A stretch of 13,976 bases of DNA from Clostridiales bacterium (GCA_026419635.1 JANZZB010000028.1:1-13976), one strand, 5' to 3'; shown: positions 1 through 7,000, counted from the first letter of the stretch. Notes: generated by a model not told the origin, from the sequence alone. Made by a program: numbers and translations.

Positions 1-23
1 CCCCTAAATATATCATTACTTAC

Positions 24-113
24 AGCTAAGGTGAGGGAGACGAACCCGACCCGCCTCACCTTAAGCTCGAAGATTTTATCTACAAGCACACGAGAGGGTA
101 ACAAACCCTCCCG
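24..113. other. Two hairpins at the left edge, possible structured RNA or terminator
   Basis: AGCTAAGGTGAGG (24-36) pairs with CCTCACCTTAAGCT (54-67), a 13-bp stem with one bulged A and a 17-base loop. A second hairpin, GAGGGT (94-99) with ACCCTC (105-110), extends by CG pairs to 91-113. On the plus strand the second hairpin is followed by TTTCTT, so it could end a plus-strand RNA entering from the left. On the minus strand it follows the 90-residue gene without a T tract. Too little is in the window to name the element. Confidence 0.35.
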
Positions 114-117
114 TTTC

Positions 118-390
118 TTAAAATTTTATGAATGAACTTAAAAACCATAAAACACACGTTGCTCCCGCACCAACCGCAATAGAAAGTGCCGGATTCAGCC
201 TGAGTCTTCTTTTTTTCCCGCCCTTTTTCATATAGCGTTCGGCTGTTGAACAGGCCTCCTTTAAGATATCATCCGCTTTCAGCCCGGACCCAAAAGTCGG
301 ATCGTCTTTGAGTATAAAAATTGCTTGCTCGAAAAAACAGGATTCTTGTGGTTTTACCACAACAACTCGCCTTGAAAAACCTCGGACCAT
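118..390 (-). CDS. Small tail-anchored membrane protein of unknown function
   Basis: A 90-residue basic protein. The N-terminal part (SRRVVVVKPQ, FFEQAIFILKDD) looks like a short alpha/beta domain. A basic stretch (KKGGKKRRLR, 55-64) precedes one C-terminal hydrophobic helix (about 67-88) that ends the protein, suggesting a tail anchor with the N-terminus in the cytoplasm. I recall unnamed clostridial proteins with the same VVVVK...EEAIFI pattern, but cannot assign a role. ATG at 390 is preceded by GGAGG about ten bases upstream. It lies 105 bases after spoIIE and may be cotranscribed with it, which would hint at a sporulation link, but only by position. Confidence 0.7.
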   Translation of the reverse strand: MVRGFSRRVVVVKPQESCFFEQAIFILKDDPTFGSGLKADDILKEACSTAERYMKKGGKKRRLRLNPALSIAVGAGATCVLWFLSSFIKF

Positions 391-458
391 GCTGTATCCG
401 CCTCCCCGTATGCAAAATTTTCTATACCTATTTTTGCCTTACGGTTTTACGTTTATAC

Positions 459-497
459 AATTGGAAACAAGAATAAAAATACTATATGTTTCCAATT
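459..497. repeat. Inverted repeat overlapping the spoIIE stop codon
   Basis: AATTGGAAAC (459-468) and GTTTCCAATT (488-497) form a perfect 10-bp inverted repeat with a 19-base AT-rich loop. The right arm includes two bases of the spoIIE stop codon. There is no T tract after it on the minus strand, so it could be a weak terminator, an mRNA 3' stabiliser, or a binding site ahead of the next gene. Confidence 0.45.
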
Positions 498-2859
498 ATC
501 TTTGTTTTAATTTCAGAACGAGAACGGTCATGTCATCAAAAGCCTCGCCTTTTTGTGAAGCTTTGTTTAAGATATCGCCCGCCAGTTTTTTAACATCGTC
601 TCCTTCAAATGTCTTAATTAATTCAATAAGCCAGGAATCGCCCTGCATTTCCGTCACACCGTCGCTGATCATAACAGCGACACTTTCGTCCATTAAATTA
701 AGTTCAGTAAACTCTGCCTCCGGGAGATTCTCTGGTTTGACGCTTGCAGGAAGCATTTTTGAAATTATTTTTTCAACCGCTTGCCCGTTTTTTAAATAGG
801 TCGGTGCGGCTCCATACTTTACACAAACTGATTTTCCCGAAAAAAGATCGACTCCCAAAATATCAATCGTTGCATAACTGTTTTCGCCGTTTTTTAGCAT
901 TAGAGCGGGAGTGATCGTCCTTGCAGTTTTTTTAGCGCTGATACCCGCGCGCAAAAACCGCTCCACTAGCTTCACTGCGACAGCGCTTTCAAGTGCAGCG
1001 TCCCTGCCGGAACCCATACCGTCGGATAAGGTCAGATACAGCATACCCTCTTCCGTTTTAAAATAGGTACCACTGTCTCCGCTGACCGACTCTCCCTTAC
1101 GGCGGCGTATGCCCGCACCGATACTTGCCTTAAATTTTTCTTCTTCTATGAGCCTGATACTCATTTTGCCTTTTGTCATAATTTGTTCCGGCGCCTCAAA
1201 ACGCCGCGAAAGAATCAGCGTCAATCCGTTCTGGAATCGTTCTTTTTCCTGGAGGATGGGCATCACATTGTCTCCCTCTATTTCAACCCACATCCTGCCG
1301 CTGTGGCTTGTACTTACTGTAACAGAAGTACCTGTGCAAAAACTCCTTACATACTCCTTTAACTGGTGCGCATAATTTGGATGAAATTCAATCCCGTTTT
1401 CTACATCCCTCGCAACTCCTCTGAGGATTTCATTTACCGCGGCGTATTGCTCACGTATCAAGTTTTTATTTTCCTGCAGTTTCATCTTAAACTGACGCCT
1501 TTGAAAGAGCGCAATAAGCGCTTCATTTGTTGCTGAAATAAAATTCTCGAAATACAAGCATCTGCTTGCAAAATAGGGGGGGAAATCTTCTTTACTCGCT
1601 TGTCCACGTTTCATCATTTCAACAGAAGCATCGTTTAACGCTCCAACCGTCGTTACATAATCGCGTTCCCAACAAATGTGCTTTGCTGCACATCTGCTGC
1701 AAATTTTATCTGCCACGCGGTCAAAAATAGCCGCGACATCTTCGTCATTATGTCGTTTCAAATTGTCAAATCCAAGAGTCATGGAGATATATAATTCCTG
1801 GAACGCGTTAGCAGCCAAATTGATGCGCCGTTCCGCATATTTTTTAAATTTATCGCTGTAATCAGACATTTTAACTTCATTTCCATTCACAAACAGCAGT
1901 TTTGTTTTTAATAAAATATGCATCGGTATCATATAAAACAGCACGGAAGCAATGAACGTTTCGTAAAGACCGGAAATATACAGCGGATTGGAAACACTCC
2001 ATAAAGAGATAGCCGCATTCATCATGATATATAGCATTGTGAAAAGGAGCTTATTTTTTCCTTTCGCTGTCCCGGAAACAAGGGCGCACAATCCATATGC
2101 AGCCGAAAAGAAAATACCTTTTCCGGAAGCCGCATCCATAACGGCACCGGCCGCAACACCAACTGCCGTTCCCGTTCCCGATCCTCCCAGATAGGATGCC
2201 GTCATGATCAAAATGACTGACAGAATTCTTGCGGGAGAAATAAGATCAAACAGCGTTGATCCGCATAAAGAGCCCAATATTGTAACTGTAAGTACCATTA
2301 CTCCCGCCATTTTTTCTTTTCCAAACAACTCGTTTTTTTCCTCTTTTGGTCTTAAGAACACATCTCTGTAAAACCATGTGCAACCAGAGGCTAAAATAAT
2401 CTCAGAAATATAGAGTAGAAAATCATTTATATGGAAACCTCCGTCTCCGAGAAATACCATTCCAATTGTCGCAAGGGATATTGCGGCTGTAAGCGGCATA
2501 AAAAATTTATATTCCATAGGCTTTGATTGCTTAAAAATGACACCGGCTGAAAAGCATAGCACGCACGCTGCGGCATACTTTAGTCCGTTTGACTGCCAAA
2601 GCATAAAGGAATAGCCCAAAAAAGCGCCAAGAAAAGCCGCAAACGATCCTTCCATTCCCCCAATCGCAGCTGTAAATGCCACTCCAAAAGGGGCATATTC
2701 CGAAAAGATAATTGTTCTTGAAAGCAAAAAGCCCATCATAAATTTCATGCTTTGAAATAAAGCTTCAGACAAAAGACTATTCTCTCTTTTTTTAAACGGA
2801 AATTCCCTTGCCTGTGCCAATACACCGGCAATCCGATTTTTGAAATCTTGTTTTAACAA
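496..2859 (-). CDS. spoIIE: Stage II sporulation protein E, PP2C-type phosphatase
   Basis: Membrane-bound serine phosphatase that dephosphorylates the anti-anti-sigma factor SpoIIAA and so activates sigma-F in the forespore; it also acts at the asymmetric septum. The 787 residues compare with about 827 in Bacillus. About ten hydrophobic helices fill residues 36-320. A central cytoplasmic region follows with the SpoIIE-typical CSRCAAKHICW (Cys387, Cys390, Cys396). The C-terminal PP2C domain (about 575-787) has four metal-site aspartates: Asp595 (GDS), Asp613 (SDGMG), Asp733 (ISDGV) and Asp776 (DDMTV). The start is TTG, chosen because GGAGG lies seven bases upstream and no ATG suits. It is intact and implies a spore-forming host. 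A 90-residue gene follows, with an inverted repeat at the stop codon. Confidence 0.96.
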   Translation of the reverse strand: MLKQDFKNRIAGVLAQAREFPFKKRENSLLSEALFQSMKFMMGFLLSRTIIFSEYAPFGVAFTAAIGGMEGSFAAFLGAFLGYSFMLWQSNGLKYAAACVLCFSAGVIFKQSKPMEYKFFMPLTAAISLATIGMVFLGDGGFHINDFLLYISEIILASGCTWFYRDVFLRPKEEKNELFGKEKMAGVMVLTVTILGSLCGSTLFDLISPARILSVILIMTASYLGGSGTGTAVGVAAGAVMDAASGKGIFFSAAYGLCALVSGTAKGKNKLLFTMLYIMMNAAISLWSVSNPLYISGLYETFIASVLFYMIPMHILLKTKLLFVNGNEVKMSDYSDKFKKYAERRINLAANAFQELYISMTLGFDNLKRHNDEDVAAIFDRVADKICSRCAAKHICWERDYVTTVGALNDASVEMMKRGQASKEDFPPYFASRCLYFENFISATNEALIALFQRRQFKMKLQENKNLIREQYAAVNEILRGVARDVENGIEFHPNYAHQLKEYVRSFCTGTSVTVSTSHSGRMWVEIEGDNVMPILQEKERFQNGLTLILSRRFEAPEQIMTKGKMSIRLIEEEKFKASIGAGIRRRKGESVSGDSGTYFKTEEGMLYLTLSDGMGSGRDAALESAVAVKLVERFLRAGISAKKTARTITPALMLKNGENSYATIDILGVDLFSGKSVCVKYGAAPTYLKNGQAVEKIISKMLPASVKPENLPEAEFTELNLMDESVAVMISDGVTEMQGDSWLIELIKTFEGDDVKKLAGDILNKASQKGEAFDDMTVLVLKLKQR

Positions 2860-2889
2860 GTTCCCGCCTCCTACGCCGTTATATTTACC

Positions 2890-2918
2890 ATTATATGGAA
2901 ATAAAAGGGGCTATTTTA
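2890..2918 (-). promoter_or_regulatory. Candidate spoIIE promoter
   Basis: The minus strand has a perfect -10 TATAAT (2895-2890) about 30 bases before the TTG start. The hexamer at the 17-base position is TAAAAT (2918-2913), a poor -35. A weak -35 is expected for a Spo0A-activated sigma-A promoter, as known for Bacillus spoIIE. I saw only a weak 0A-box-like GGCGAAA upstream (near 2965). Confidence 0.4.
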
Positions 2919-3000
2919 GCGGGAAATATTCAGGGAAATAAGAACTTTTCAAAAATGTTCTATTTTTTCGCCTTTTTGCATAATATTTACGTTTAACAAA

Positions 3001-3038
3001 ATTAAAAAAACGAAAAAAGCACGGCAACAACCGTGCTT
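3001..3038 (-). terminator. Terminator of the D-lactate dehydrogenase gene
   Basis: The minus strand forms an 8-bp GC-rich stem, AAGCACGG with CCGTGCTT and a six-base loop, followed by TTTT, CG and a long T run. It lies 18 bases after the stop codon. Confidence 0.9.
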
Positions 3039-3055
3039 CCTTTAATTTATATCGA

Positions 3056-4090
3056 TTAAAAGCAACGCTTTTCATGTTTTTTATTGCAAGATCCAGATTT
3101 ATTACATTGGTAACAAATCTCATTTATTAATGGATCATTATTAAAATAGGCCGCAAAATTTTCCAGTGTCGTCTTTGCAATATTACATAAGGCATCTTCT
3201 GTTAAAAAAGCCTGATGAGATGTTACAATAACATTCGGCAAAGAGATCAGCCTCGCCAGTATATCGTCCTGTAAAATTGTATTGGAAAAGTCCTCATAAA
3301 ATAAATCCGATTCTTCTTCGTAAACATCCAGTCCCGCAGCTCCAATTTTCTGTGTTTTAATGGCATTAAGCAGAGCTTTACTATCGATTAGCCCTCCTCT
3401 GGAAGTATTGATGATATACACACCATCTTTCATTTTTGACAGTTTTTCTGGATCAATCATATGATGCGTATCTTTGGTAAGAGGGCAATGCAGAGAGATC
3501 ATATCACTTTTTTTAATAAGCTCATCAAGCGTTACATAATGAATGTCCAAGCCTTGTGCCGGAAACGGGTCAAAAGCAATGACGTTCATGCCAAAACCAT
3601 GGCAAATATCAATAAAAACCTGACCGATTTTTCCCGTTCCGATAACGCCGACCGTTTTTCCATGCAGATCAAATCCGGTTAACCCTGTTAAACTGAAATT
3701 TCCGTCTCTCGTACGGTTATATGCGCGATGAATCTGACGGTTGAGTGCCAGCAAAAGCGCTATGGCGTGTTCCGCAACGGCATACGGTGAATAAGCCGGA
3801 ACTCTAACGACATGAACTTTATTAAATGCTGCTTTTATATCAACATTATTATACCCCGCGCTTCTAAGTGCAATGACCTTAACATTGTTTTCAACCAAAA
3901 TATCGATTGCTTCCTTGTCAACCTCGTCATTTACAAATACAACAATAGCTTCAAATCCGTGTGCCATAAAAGCAGTATCTTTGCTGAACTTATTCTCAAA
4001 ATATTTTATTTCGAAACCAAATTGTTCTTTATAATAGTCAAACCATGTTCTGTCGTATGGTTTAGCATCAAAAAAGGCGATTTTCTTCAT
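3056..4090 (-). CDS. ldhA: D-lactate dehydrogenase (D-2-hydroxyacid dehydrogenase family)
   Basis: NAD-dependent cytoplasmic enzyme that reduces pyruvate to D-lactate, regenerating NAD in fermentation. Its 344 residues show the Rossmann GTGKIG (151-156) with Asp174 at the NAD-selective position. The catalytic triad is Arg231 (NTSRGG), Glu260 (DVYEEE) and His292 (SHQAF), with the same spacing as E. coli LdhA. The start is ATG with AGGAG five to six bases upstream. It is about 15 residues longer than LdhA because of a tail containing Cys326, Cys329, Cys335, His339 and Cys343, which looks like a metal-binding or redox element. It is monocistronic, with its own terminator. A related 2-hydroxyacid dehydrogenase specificity cannot be excluded. 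Confidence 0.9.
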   Translation of the reverse strand: MKKIAFFDAKPYDRTWFDYYKEQFGFEIKYFENKFSKDTAFMAHGFEAIVVFVNDEVDKEAIDILVENNVKVIALRSAGYNNVDIKAAFNKVHVVRVPAYSPYAVAEHAIALLLALNRQIHRAYNRTRDGNFSLTGLTGFDLHGKTVGVIGTGKIGQVFIDICHGFGMNVIAFDPFPAQGLDIHYVTLDELIKKSDMISLHCPLTKDTHHMIDPEKLSKMKDGVYIINTSRGGLIDSKALLNAIKTQKIGAAGLDVYEEESDLFYEDFSNTILQDDILARLISLPNVIVTSHQAFLTEDALCNIAKTTLENFAAYFNNDPLINEICYQCNKSGSCNKKHEKRCF

Positions 4091-4152
4091 GATTACTCCT
4101 ATTTAAACGTATATTTTATTTATAATTTATTATGTCCTTTTTATGTATTTAC

Positions 4153-4206
4153 GATTTAATTAAATCAAAAATGATTAAAAATTTTGCGATGTATAAATCA
4201 ATTATA
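4153..4206 (-). promoter_or_regulatory. Candidate promoter and palindrome upstream of the D-lactate dehydrogenase
   Basis: The gap 4091-4275 holds no gene and is very AT-rich. The minus strand has a perfect TATAAT (4206-4201) without a good -35. About 35 bases downstream is a perfect 14-bp palindrome, GATTTAATTAAATC (4153-4166), a possible operator. No Rex-like site (TTGTGA-N8-TCACAA) was found. The resulting leader is about 100 bases long. Confidence 0.3.
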
Positions 4207-4275
4207 ATTTACCAATAAGAAAAGTAATTTAACTAGAATTAGTACCAAGCAAATAAATTAATGTTAACGAAATAT

Positions 4276-4313
4276 AAAAAATAGGAGATTCGATTAAGAA
4301 TCCCCTATTTTTT
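4276..4313 (-). terminator. Terminator of the padR operon
   Basis: The minus strand gives a 16-bp stem with one G-U pair, six A's leading in and six T's leading out (core GGGGATTC with GAATCTCC, six-base loop). It starts 17 bases after the DUF4097 stop. The A and T flanks make it potentially active in both directions. Confidence 0.85.
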
Positions 4314-4330
4314 ATTTAAACACTTTACTT

Positions 4331-5254
4331 TTAACCTCGATTTAATTCTATTTTCCCGCTGGTTACTCTTAAATCAAAGTCTGCACCTCCGTTTTTATAA
4401 GTGGAAGTGCCGCTTTTATCTCCTTTGCGAACATTTGGCAACTCAAAATCACTTTGGAAACTTCCCGATGTCACCCCAAAATGTATGGTAAACCCGTCGT
4501 TTTCCGGAATTGTTAATGCAATCTTGCCCGAAGACACATCCGCAATAATCGTATTTGGACATTTTTTTGCAAGAATGGTTAAACTGCCGGAAGTGCATTT
4601 TGCAGTTATATTTTGAAAAGAGCCGTCAATATCAATCCTTCCGGATGTCGCTTTACAGTCGATTTTTCCGAAATCCAACGATTTGCCATTAATAGAACCG
4701 GAAACTGCACTTAAGATGGATTGATCTGCTTTGATGTCCGATAACGAAATTTTACCCGAAGTCGTATCTGCTACAAAATCCTTCGTTTGTATCTTCTGCG
4801 CTTCAATCTGGCCTGAAGTACATTTTACATTAATTGTATCATATAGTTTTTGCGGTAGATACACATCAACAACGGAATCGTAACTGTAAAACAAAAACTG
4901 GAACCGAGAAAAATGGTTCTTGTTCTGTTTAATACTTAATTTGCCATCTTTTATTTCATATTTTAACTGGCTGTTCTTGTATTTTTTCTGCGTGCTTTCC
5001 ACAAACCGAATATCTGAATTGTCATTTTGCCTCAGCCGAATATTGCCGCTTTTCCAATCAACCGAGACTTCTTTGATATCATTCCCGGTAATGGTATTAT
5101 CACTAACCACTTCGTATGAACCGTCAATATTTTTTAGGCTTCTCATGCTGTTTTCTAAAAAGCCGTTATGAAATATGGCAAAAGTCAAAATCATGATAAG
5201 AAAGATGGCAACTATGGACCATACCACCAGTTTAAATAAAGCCAAGCCTTTCAC
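4331..5254 (-). CDS. Membrane-anchored DUF4097-type beta-solenoid protein
   Basis: One N-terminal transmembrane helix (about residues 7-29) precedes an extracytoplasmic domain with a repeated [TVS]SG[KQRS][IL] step. In this protein the SG steps fall near residues 147, 166, 185, 204, 222, 242 and 263, then once more near the end, a spacing of 18 to 21. This is the right-handed beta-solenoid pattern of DUF4097 proteins. Start choice is uncertain: GTG at 5254 has GAGG eight bases upstream, while ATG at 5260 or GTG at 5263 would overlap the upstream stop with too short a spacing. It is the last gene of the padR operon, with a terminator 17 bases after the stop. Such proteins are thought to act at the cell envelope; the partner is unknown. 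Confidence 0.8.
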   Translation of the reverse strand: MKGLALFKLVVWSIVAIFLIMILTFAIFHNGFLENSMRSLKNIDGSYEVVSDNTITGNDIKEVSVDWKSGNIRLRQNDNSDIRFVESTQKKYKNSQLKYEIKDGKLSIKQNKNHFSRFQFLFYSYDSVVDVYLPQKLYDTINVKCTSGQIEAQKIQTKDFVADTTSGKISLSDIKADQSILSAVSGSINGKSLDFGKIDCKATSGRIDIDGSFQNITAKCTSGSLTILAKKCPNTIIADVSSGKIALTIPENDGFTIHFGVTSGSFQSDFELPNVRKGDKSGTSTYKNGGADFDLRVTSGKIELNRG

Positions 5255-5259
5255 GGACA

Positions 5260-5916
5260 TCACCTCTTTATTTCGAAAAAGGCTTTAATGATTTGCTCTA
5301 CTGCTGCCGCGATAATAAAGATAATCCACGATATATCCCAAATGCCAAAAGCAAAGCTAATAATGAGATAAATCGCGACTGTGAGTGTCCACATTGCAGA
5401 TGAAATGGATCTACGAATTTGCTTATCTTTATTCTGTGAAGCCTTCCATTCTTTGAATTCCTCAACCATCGTTTCGTCTCTCTTTAAATACTTTGGCTGA
5501 GACATAGAATTATAAATCAGCATTCCGGTTGCGGCACCGGCAATGATAAACATAAATGAAACACTAATACTGCCAGGAAGCTGCAGCATTTCACTGCTAA
5601 GAATTAAAACCACAATACTTAGGATATAAAGCATAACCGAAACAGACACGATCAGCGCATTTTTTTTCCTCTGTAATTGATACTGCAGCGGCTCGTATCC
5701 ACTATATTCTTTAAGACTTTCAAATAATTCACTGATGTCTCCAATGCCAGATACAACAATATTAAAAGCTTCGTCTTCGCCTTTACCTGCTTCTGTCAGA
5801 TAATTTAATTTTTCTGTAAGATTTGCAATCATTTCTTCTTTCAGTTCTGTTGCTTTACGCGTTTTAGGAGCATCTTCAAAAAGCTTTTCAACATAGTTTC
5901 TGATATTATCACTCAT
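5260..5916 (-). CDS. Four-helix membrane protein with permease-prefix (DUF1700-like) N-terminus
   Basis: A 218-residue inner-membrane protein. Residues 1-70 form a soluble helical domain (RNYVEKLFEDAP, then an EELKEEM-like segment and ISELFESL) of the kind placed before permease and DUF1700 proteins next to PadR regulators. Four hydrophobic helices follow at about 86-108, 113-136, 172-190 and 195-212. A charged cytoplasmic-looking loop (about 140-170) lies between helices 2 and 3. The start is ATG with GAGGGGG six to eight bases upstream, 16 bases after the padR stop. The stop abuts the next gene. Function is unknown; it may sense or anchor with the downstream solenoid protein. Confidence 0.8.
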   Translation of the reverse strand: MSDNIRNYVEKLFEDAPKTRKATELKEEMIANLTEKLNYLTEAGKGEDEAFNIVVSGIGDISELFESLKEYSGYEPLQYQLQRKKNALIVSVSVMLYILSIVVLILSSEMLQLPGSISVSFMFIIAGAATGMLIYNSMSQPKYLKRDETMVEEFKEWKASQNKDKQIRRSISSAMWTLTVAIYLIISFAFGIWDISWIIFIIAAAVEQIIKAFFEIKR

Positions 5917-5932
5917 AAATATAACCCCCTCT

Positions 5933-6253
5933 TTAGATCAGTCTATCAATTAATTCTTTGGTTGTTTCCCATTCAGCTTTATTATTTTTATAAGTTTTAC
6001 GGCCTTCCGCTGTAATCGAGTAATAACGGCGGCGTGCTCCTGTATTTTCATCCCCCCAATAGGATGTAATACAACCTGCCTGCTCCAGTCTTCTAAAAGC
6101 GGTATATAAAGTAGCTTCTTTCATTTCAAAAACATTACCGGTCTTCTCTTGTATTGTTCGGTTAATTTCATATCCATAACTGTCTTTCTCGATCAAATGT
6201 GCCAGTATTATTGTATCTGTATGCCCTCTGATCAGATCCGATGCGATAGACAC
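5933..6253 (-). CDS. PadR-family transcriptional regulator
   Basis: A 106-residue winged-helix DNA-binding protein of the PadR family, compact s-PadR type. Family signatures are LIRGHTDTIILAHL at the N-terminus, DSYGYEI, KEATLYTAFRRLEQAG (recognition helix and following turn) and GARRRYYSITAEGR (wing). The start is GTG at 6253, with GGAGG about ten bases upstream. An ATG at 6260 is out of frame. It heads a three-gene operon with a DUF1700-like and a DUF4097-type gene. This is a frequent arrangement in Firmicutes, where PadR represses membrane proteins linked to envelope stress or drugs. The inducer is unknown. Confidence 0.92.
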   Translation of the reverse strand: MSIASDLIRGHTDTIILAHLIEKDSYGYEINRTIQEKTGNVFEMKEATLYTAFRRLEQAGCITSYWGDENTGARRRYYSITAEGRKTYKNNKAEWETTKELIDRLI

Positions 6254-6279
6254 AATTCATTTCCCTCCTTTGTTCATAC

Positions 6280-6340
6280 AATATACATTGGTTCTACGAG
6301 TATAAATTATCACAATATACCTCGCCTGTCAATGTATATT
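6280..6340. promoter_or_regulatory. Inverted repeat flanking the padR promoter, likely operator
   Basis: AATATACATTG at 6280-6290 and its exact reverse complement CAATGTATATT at 6330-6340 bracket the promoter. A partial copy, CAATATAC, lies between them at 6313-6320. One arm overlaps the -35 and the other falls in the early leader. PadR regulators commonly bind palindromic sites at their own promoters, so autorepression, perhaps with looping, is likely. Binding itself is inferred. Confidence 0.5.
6304..6332 (-). promoter_or_regulatory. padR operon promoter
   Basis: The minus strand has a perfect -35 TTGACA (6332-6327). A -10 follows as either TAATTT at 17 bases (6309-6304) or GATAAT at 15 bases (6311-6306). 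The padR start is about 50 bases downstream of the -10. The -35 overlaps one arm of an inverted repeat that probably serves as an operator. Confidence 0.6.
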
Positions 6341-6373
6341 ACAAAAAAATTTATATCTAACAAATATACTATA

Positions 6374-6598
6374 TAAAAAAACGGGGATTCAATCAAGAAT
6401 CCCCGTCTTTCCAAGCTAGTGTTTCATTATTCTCCGAGAAACAAAATAGTCCAACTTAACCATCCCCCACTTTGAATCTTGCTAAACAGCTCGTATCTTA
6501 ATGGGCTCAAAAAGCAACAACTAAATCGCCTCCCATTGATCATCCAAAACTGACTTGTTCAATGAGGGTACTCGTCCGAAAGGACTAATAACGTACCC
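6374..6598 (-). ncRNA. Structured noncoding RNA, possibly a raiA-motif RNA
   Basis: About 225 bases with no convincing ORF, bounded by a promoter-like -10 and a textbook terminator. From the 5' end there is a compact hairpin, GGGTAC (6598-6593) paired with GTACCC (6571-6566), with an inner AGTCC/GGAC stem. The next pairing is CATTGA (6564-6559) with TCAATG (6539-6534). AATGGG (6537-6532) can instead pair with CCCATT (6505-6500). Further on are a GGGGGATGG stretch and a GTTTC/GAAAC hairpin before the terminator. Length, setting as an independent unit in a clostridial genome, and the GGGAGGCGATTTAG block led me to raiA-motif RNA, but from memory only. A 6S-like RNA is another option. No T-box, tmRNA or SRP hallmarks were found. 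The RNA call is firmer than the family. Confidence 0.6.
6375..6406 (-). terminator. Intrinsic terminator of the noncoding RNA
   Basis: On the minus strand a perfect 10-bp stem (ACGGGGATTC with GAATCCCCGT, six-base loop) is followed by a T tract. The hairpin resembles the one at the end of the padR operon (4276-4313). Confidence 0.85.
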
Positions 6599-6605
6599 AA
6601 ACATT

Positions 6606-6614
6606 ATTATTGCA
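6606..6614 (-). promoter_or_regulatory. Extended -10 promoter of the noncoding RNA
   Basis: The minus strand reads TGCAATAAT, an extended -10 (TGN plus AATAAT). A start 6 to 8 bases downstream falls at 6598-6600, where the first RNA hairpin begins. No good -35 box is visible, as is common for extended -10 promoters. Confidence 0.4.
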
Positions 6615-6714
6615 GATCATTTTACAATTATGATTTTATCATATTAAAATTAATTACCTTTATTAGATAATATTTCAAAAAAATAGATTTCATTTATTAT
6701 TATTTTATTTATAA

Positions 6715-6762
6715 AACGAAAAAAAACCTATACTTCAAAAAGAGTACGGGTTTCTTTTCGTT
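6715..6762 (-). terminator. Terminator hairpin after the dehydrogenase block
   Basis: The minus strand forms a 14-bp stem with one G-U pair, AACGAAAAGAAACC against GGTTTTTTTTCGTT. A 20-base loop separates the arms, and TTTTAT follows. It lies 26 bases past the stop of the 70-residue protein. The U-rich descending arm supports intrinsic termination of the operon. Confidence 0.65.
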
Positions 6763-6787
6763 ATGTGTTGTTCCTTCTAATTAGATT

Positions 6788-7000
6788 TTATAATACTTGT
6801 AACTGTGCAATTACTTTATCGATTTTTGCTGGAGAAACGCGCCCTTTTGCCATTTTCAGAACATCTTCAAGCGGCATATTTTGGGACATTTTAATCATAA
6901 ACGGGCTCATAAACTCAGGAAATTCTTTTAGTAAGATTTCTTTTGCCATCGGATTTTTAAGTATTTCTCCCATTTTGATTTTATAATTTTTCAAATCCAT
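6788..7000 (-). CDS. Small helical protein of unknown function
   Basis: A 70-residue, lysine- and methionine-rich, probably all-helical cytoplasmic protein. It has no signal peptide, membrane segment or cysteine. I do not recognise it with certainty. The pattern NPMAKEILLKEFPEF (16-30), then MPLEDVLKMAKG and a terminal SPAKIDKVIAQL helix, recalls a short helical module I remember at the C-termini of some carbohydrate-active enzymes. That resemblance is unverified. The start is the ATG at 7000 because AGGAGGT lies six bases upstream. An ATG two codons earlier is too close to that site, and a further in-frame ATG at 7066 has no evident site. It is the last gene before a strong hairpin at 6715-6762. 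Confidence 0.65.
   Translation of the reverse strand: MDLKNYKIKMGEILKNPMAKEILLKEFPEFMSPFMIKMSQNMPLEDVLKMAKGRVSPAKIDKVIAQLQVL

Noticed and set aside
308..799. 163-codon plus-strand ORF opposite the 90-residue gene and spoIIE
   Set aside because: It lies antisense to two well supported genes, has no ribosome binding site, and its translation shows no domain-like pattern.
2911..3123. 70-codon minus-strand ORF spanning the end of the D-lactate dehydrogenase and its terminator
   Set aside because: It overlaps the dehydrogenase 3' end out of frame, reads through a strong terminator and has no ribosome binding site.
3812..4159. 115-codon plus-strand ORF opposite the D-lactate dehydrogenase start
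   Set aside because: AT-rich antisense frame with no ribosome binding site; the dehydrogenase on the other strand is certain.
6374..6598. T-box, tmRNA, SRP RNA or common riboswitch as identity of the noncoding RNA
   Set aside because: No T-box TGG-ACC antiterminator motif, no tmRNA tag or tRNA-like ends, no SRP GGAA domain, and no SAM, cobalamin, glycine or c-di-GMP consensus. It also ends in its own terminator without a gene to regulate.
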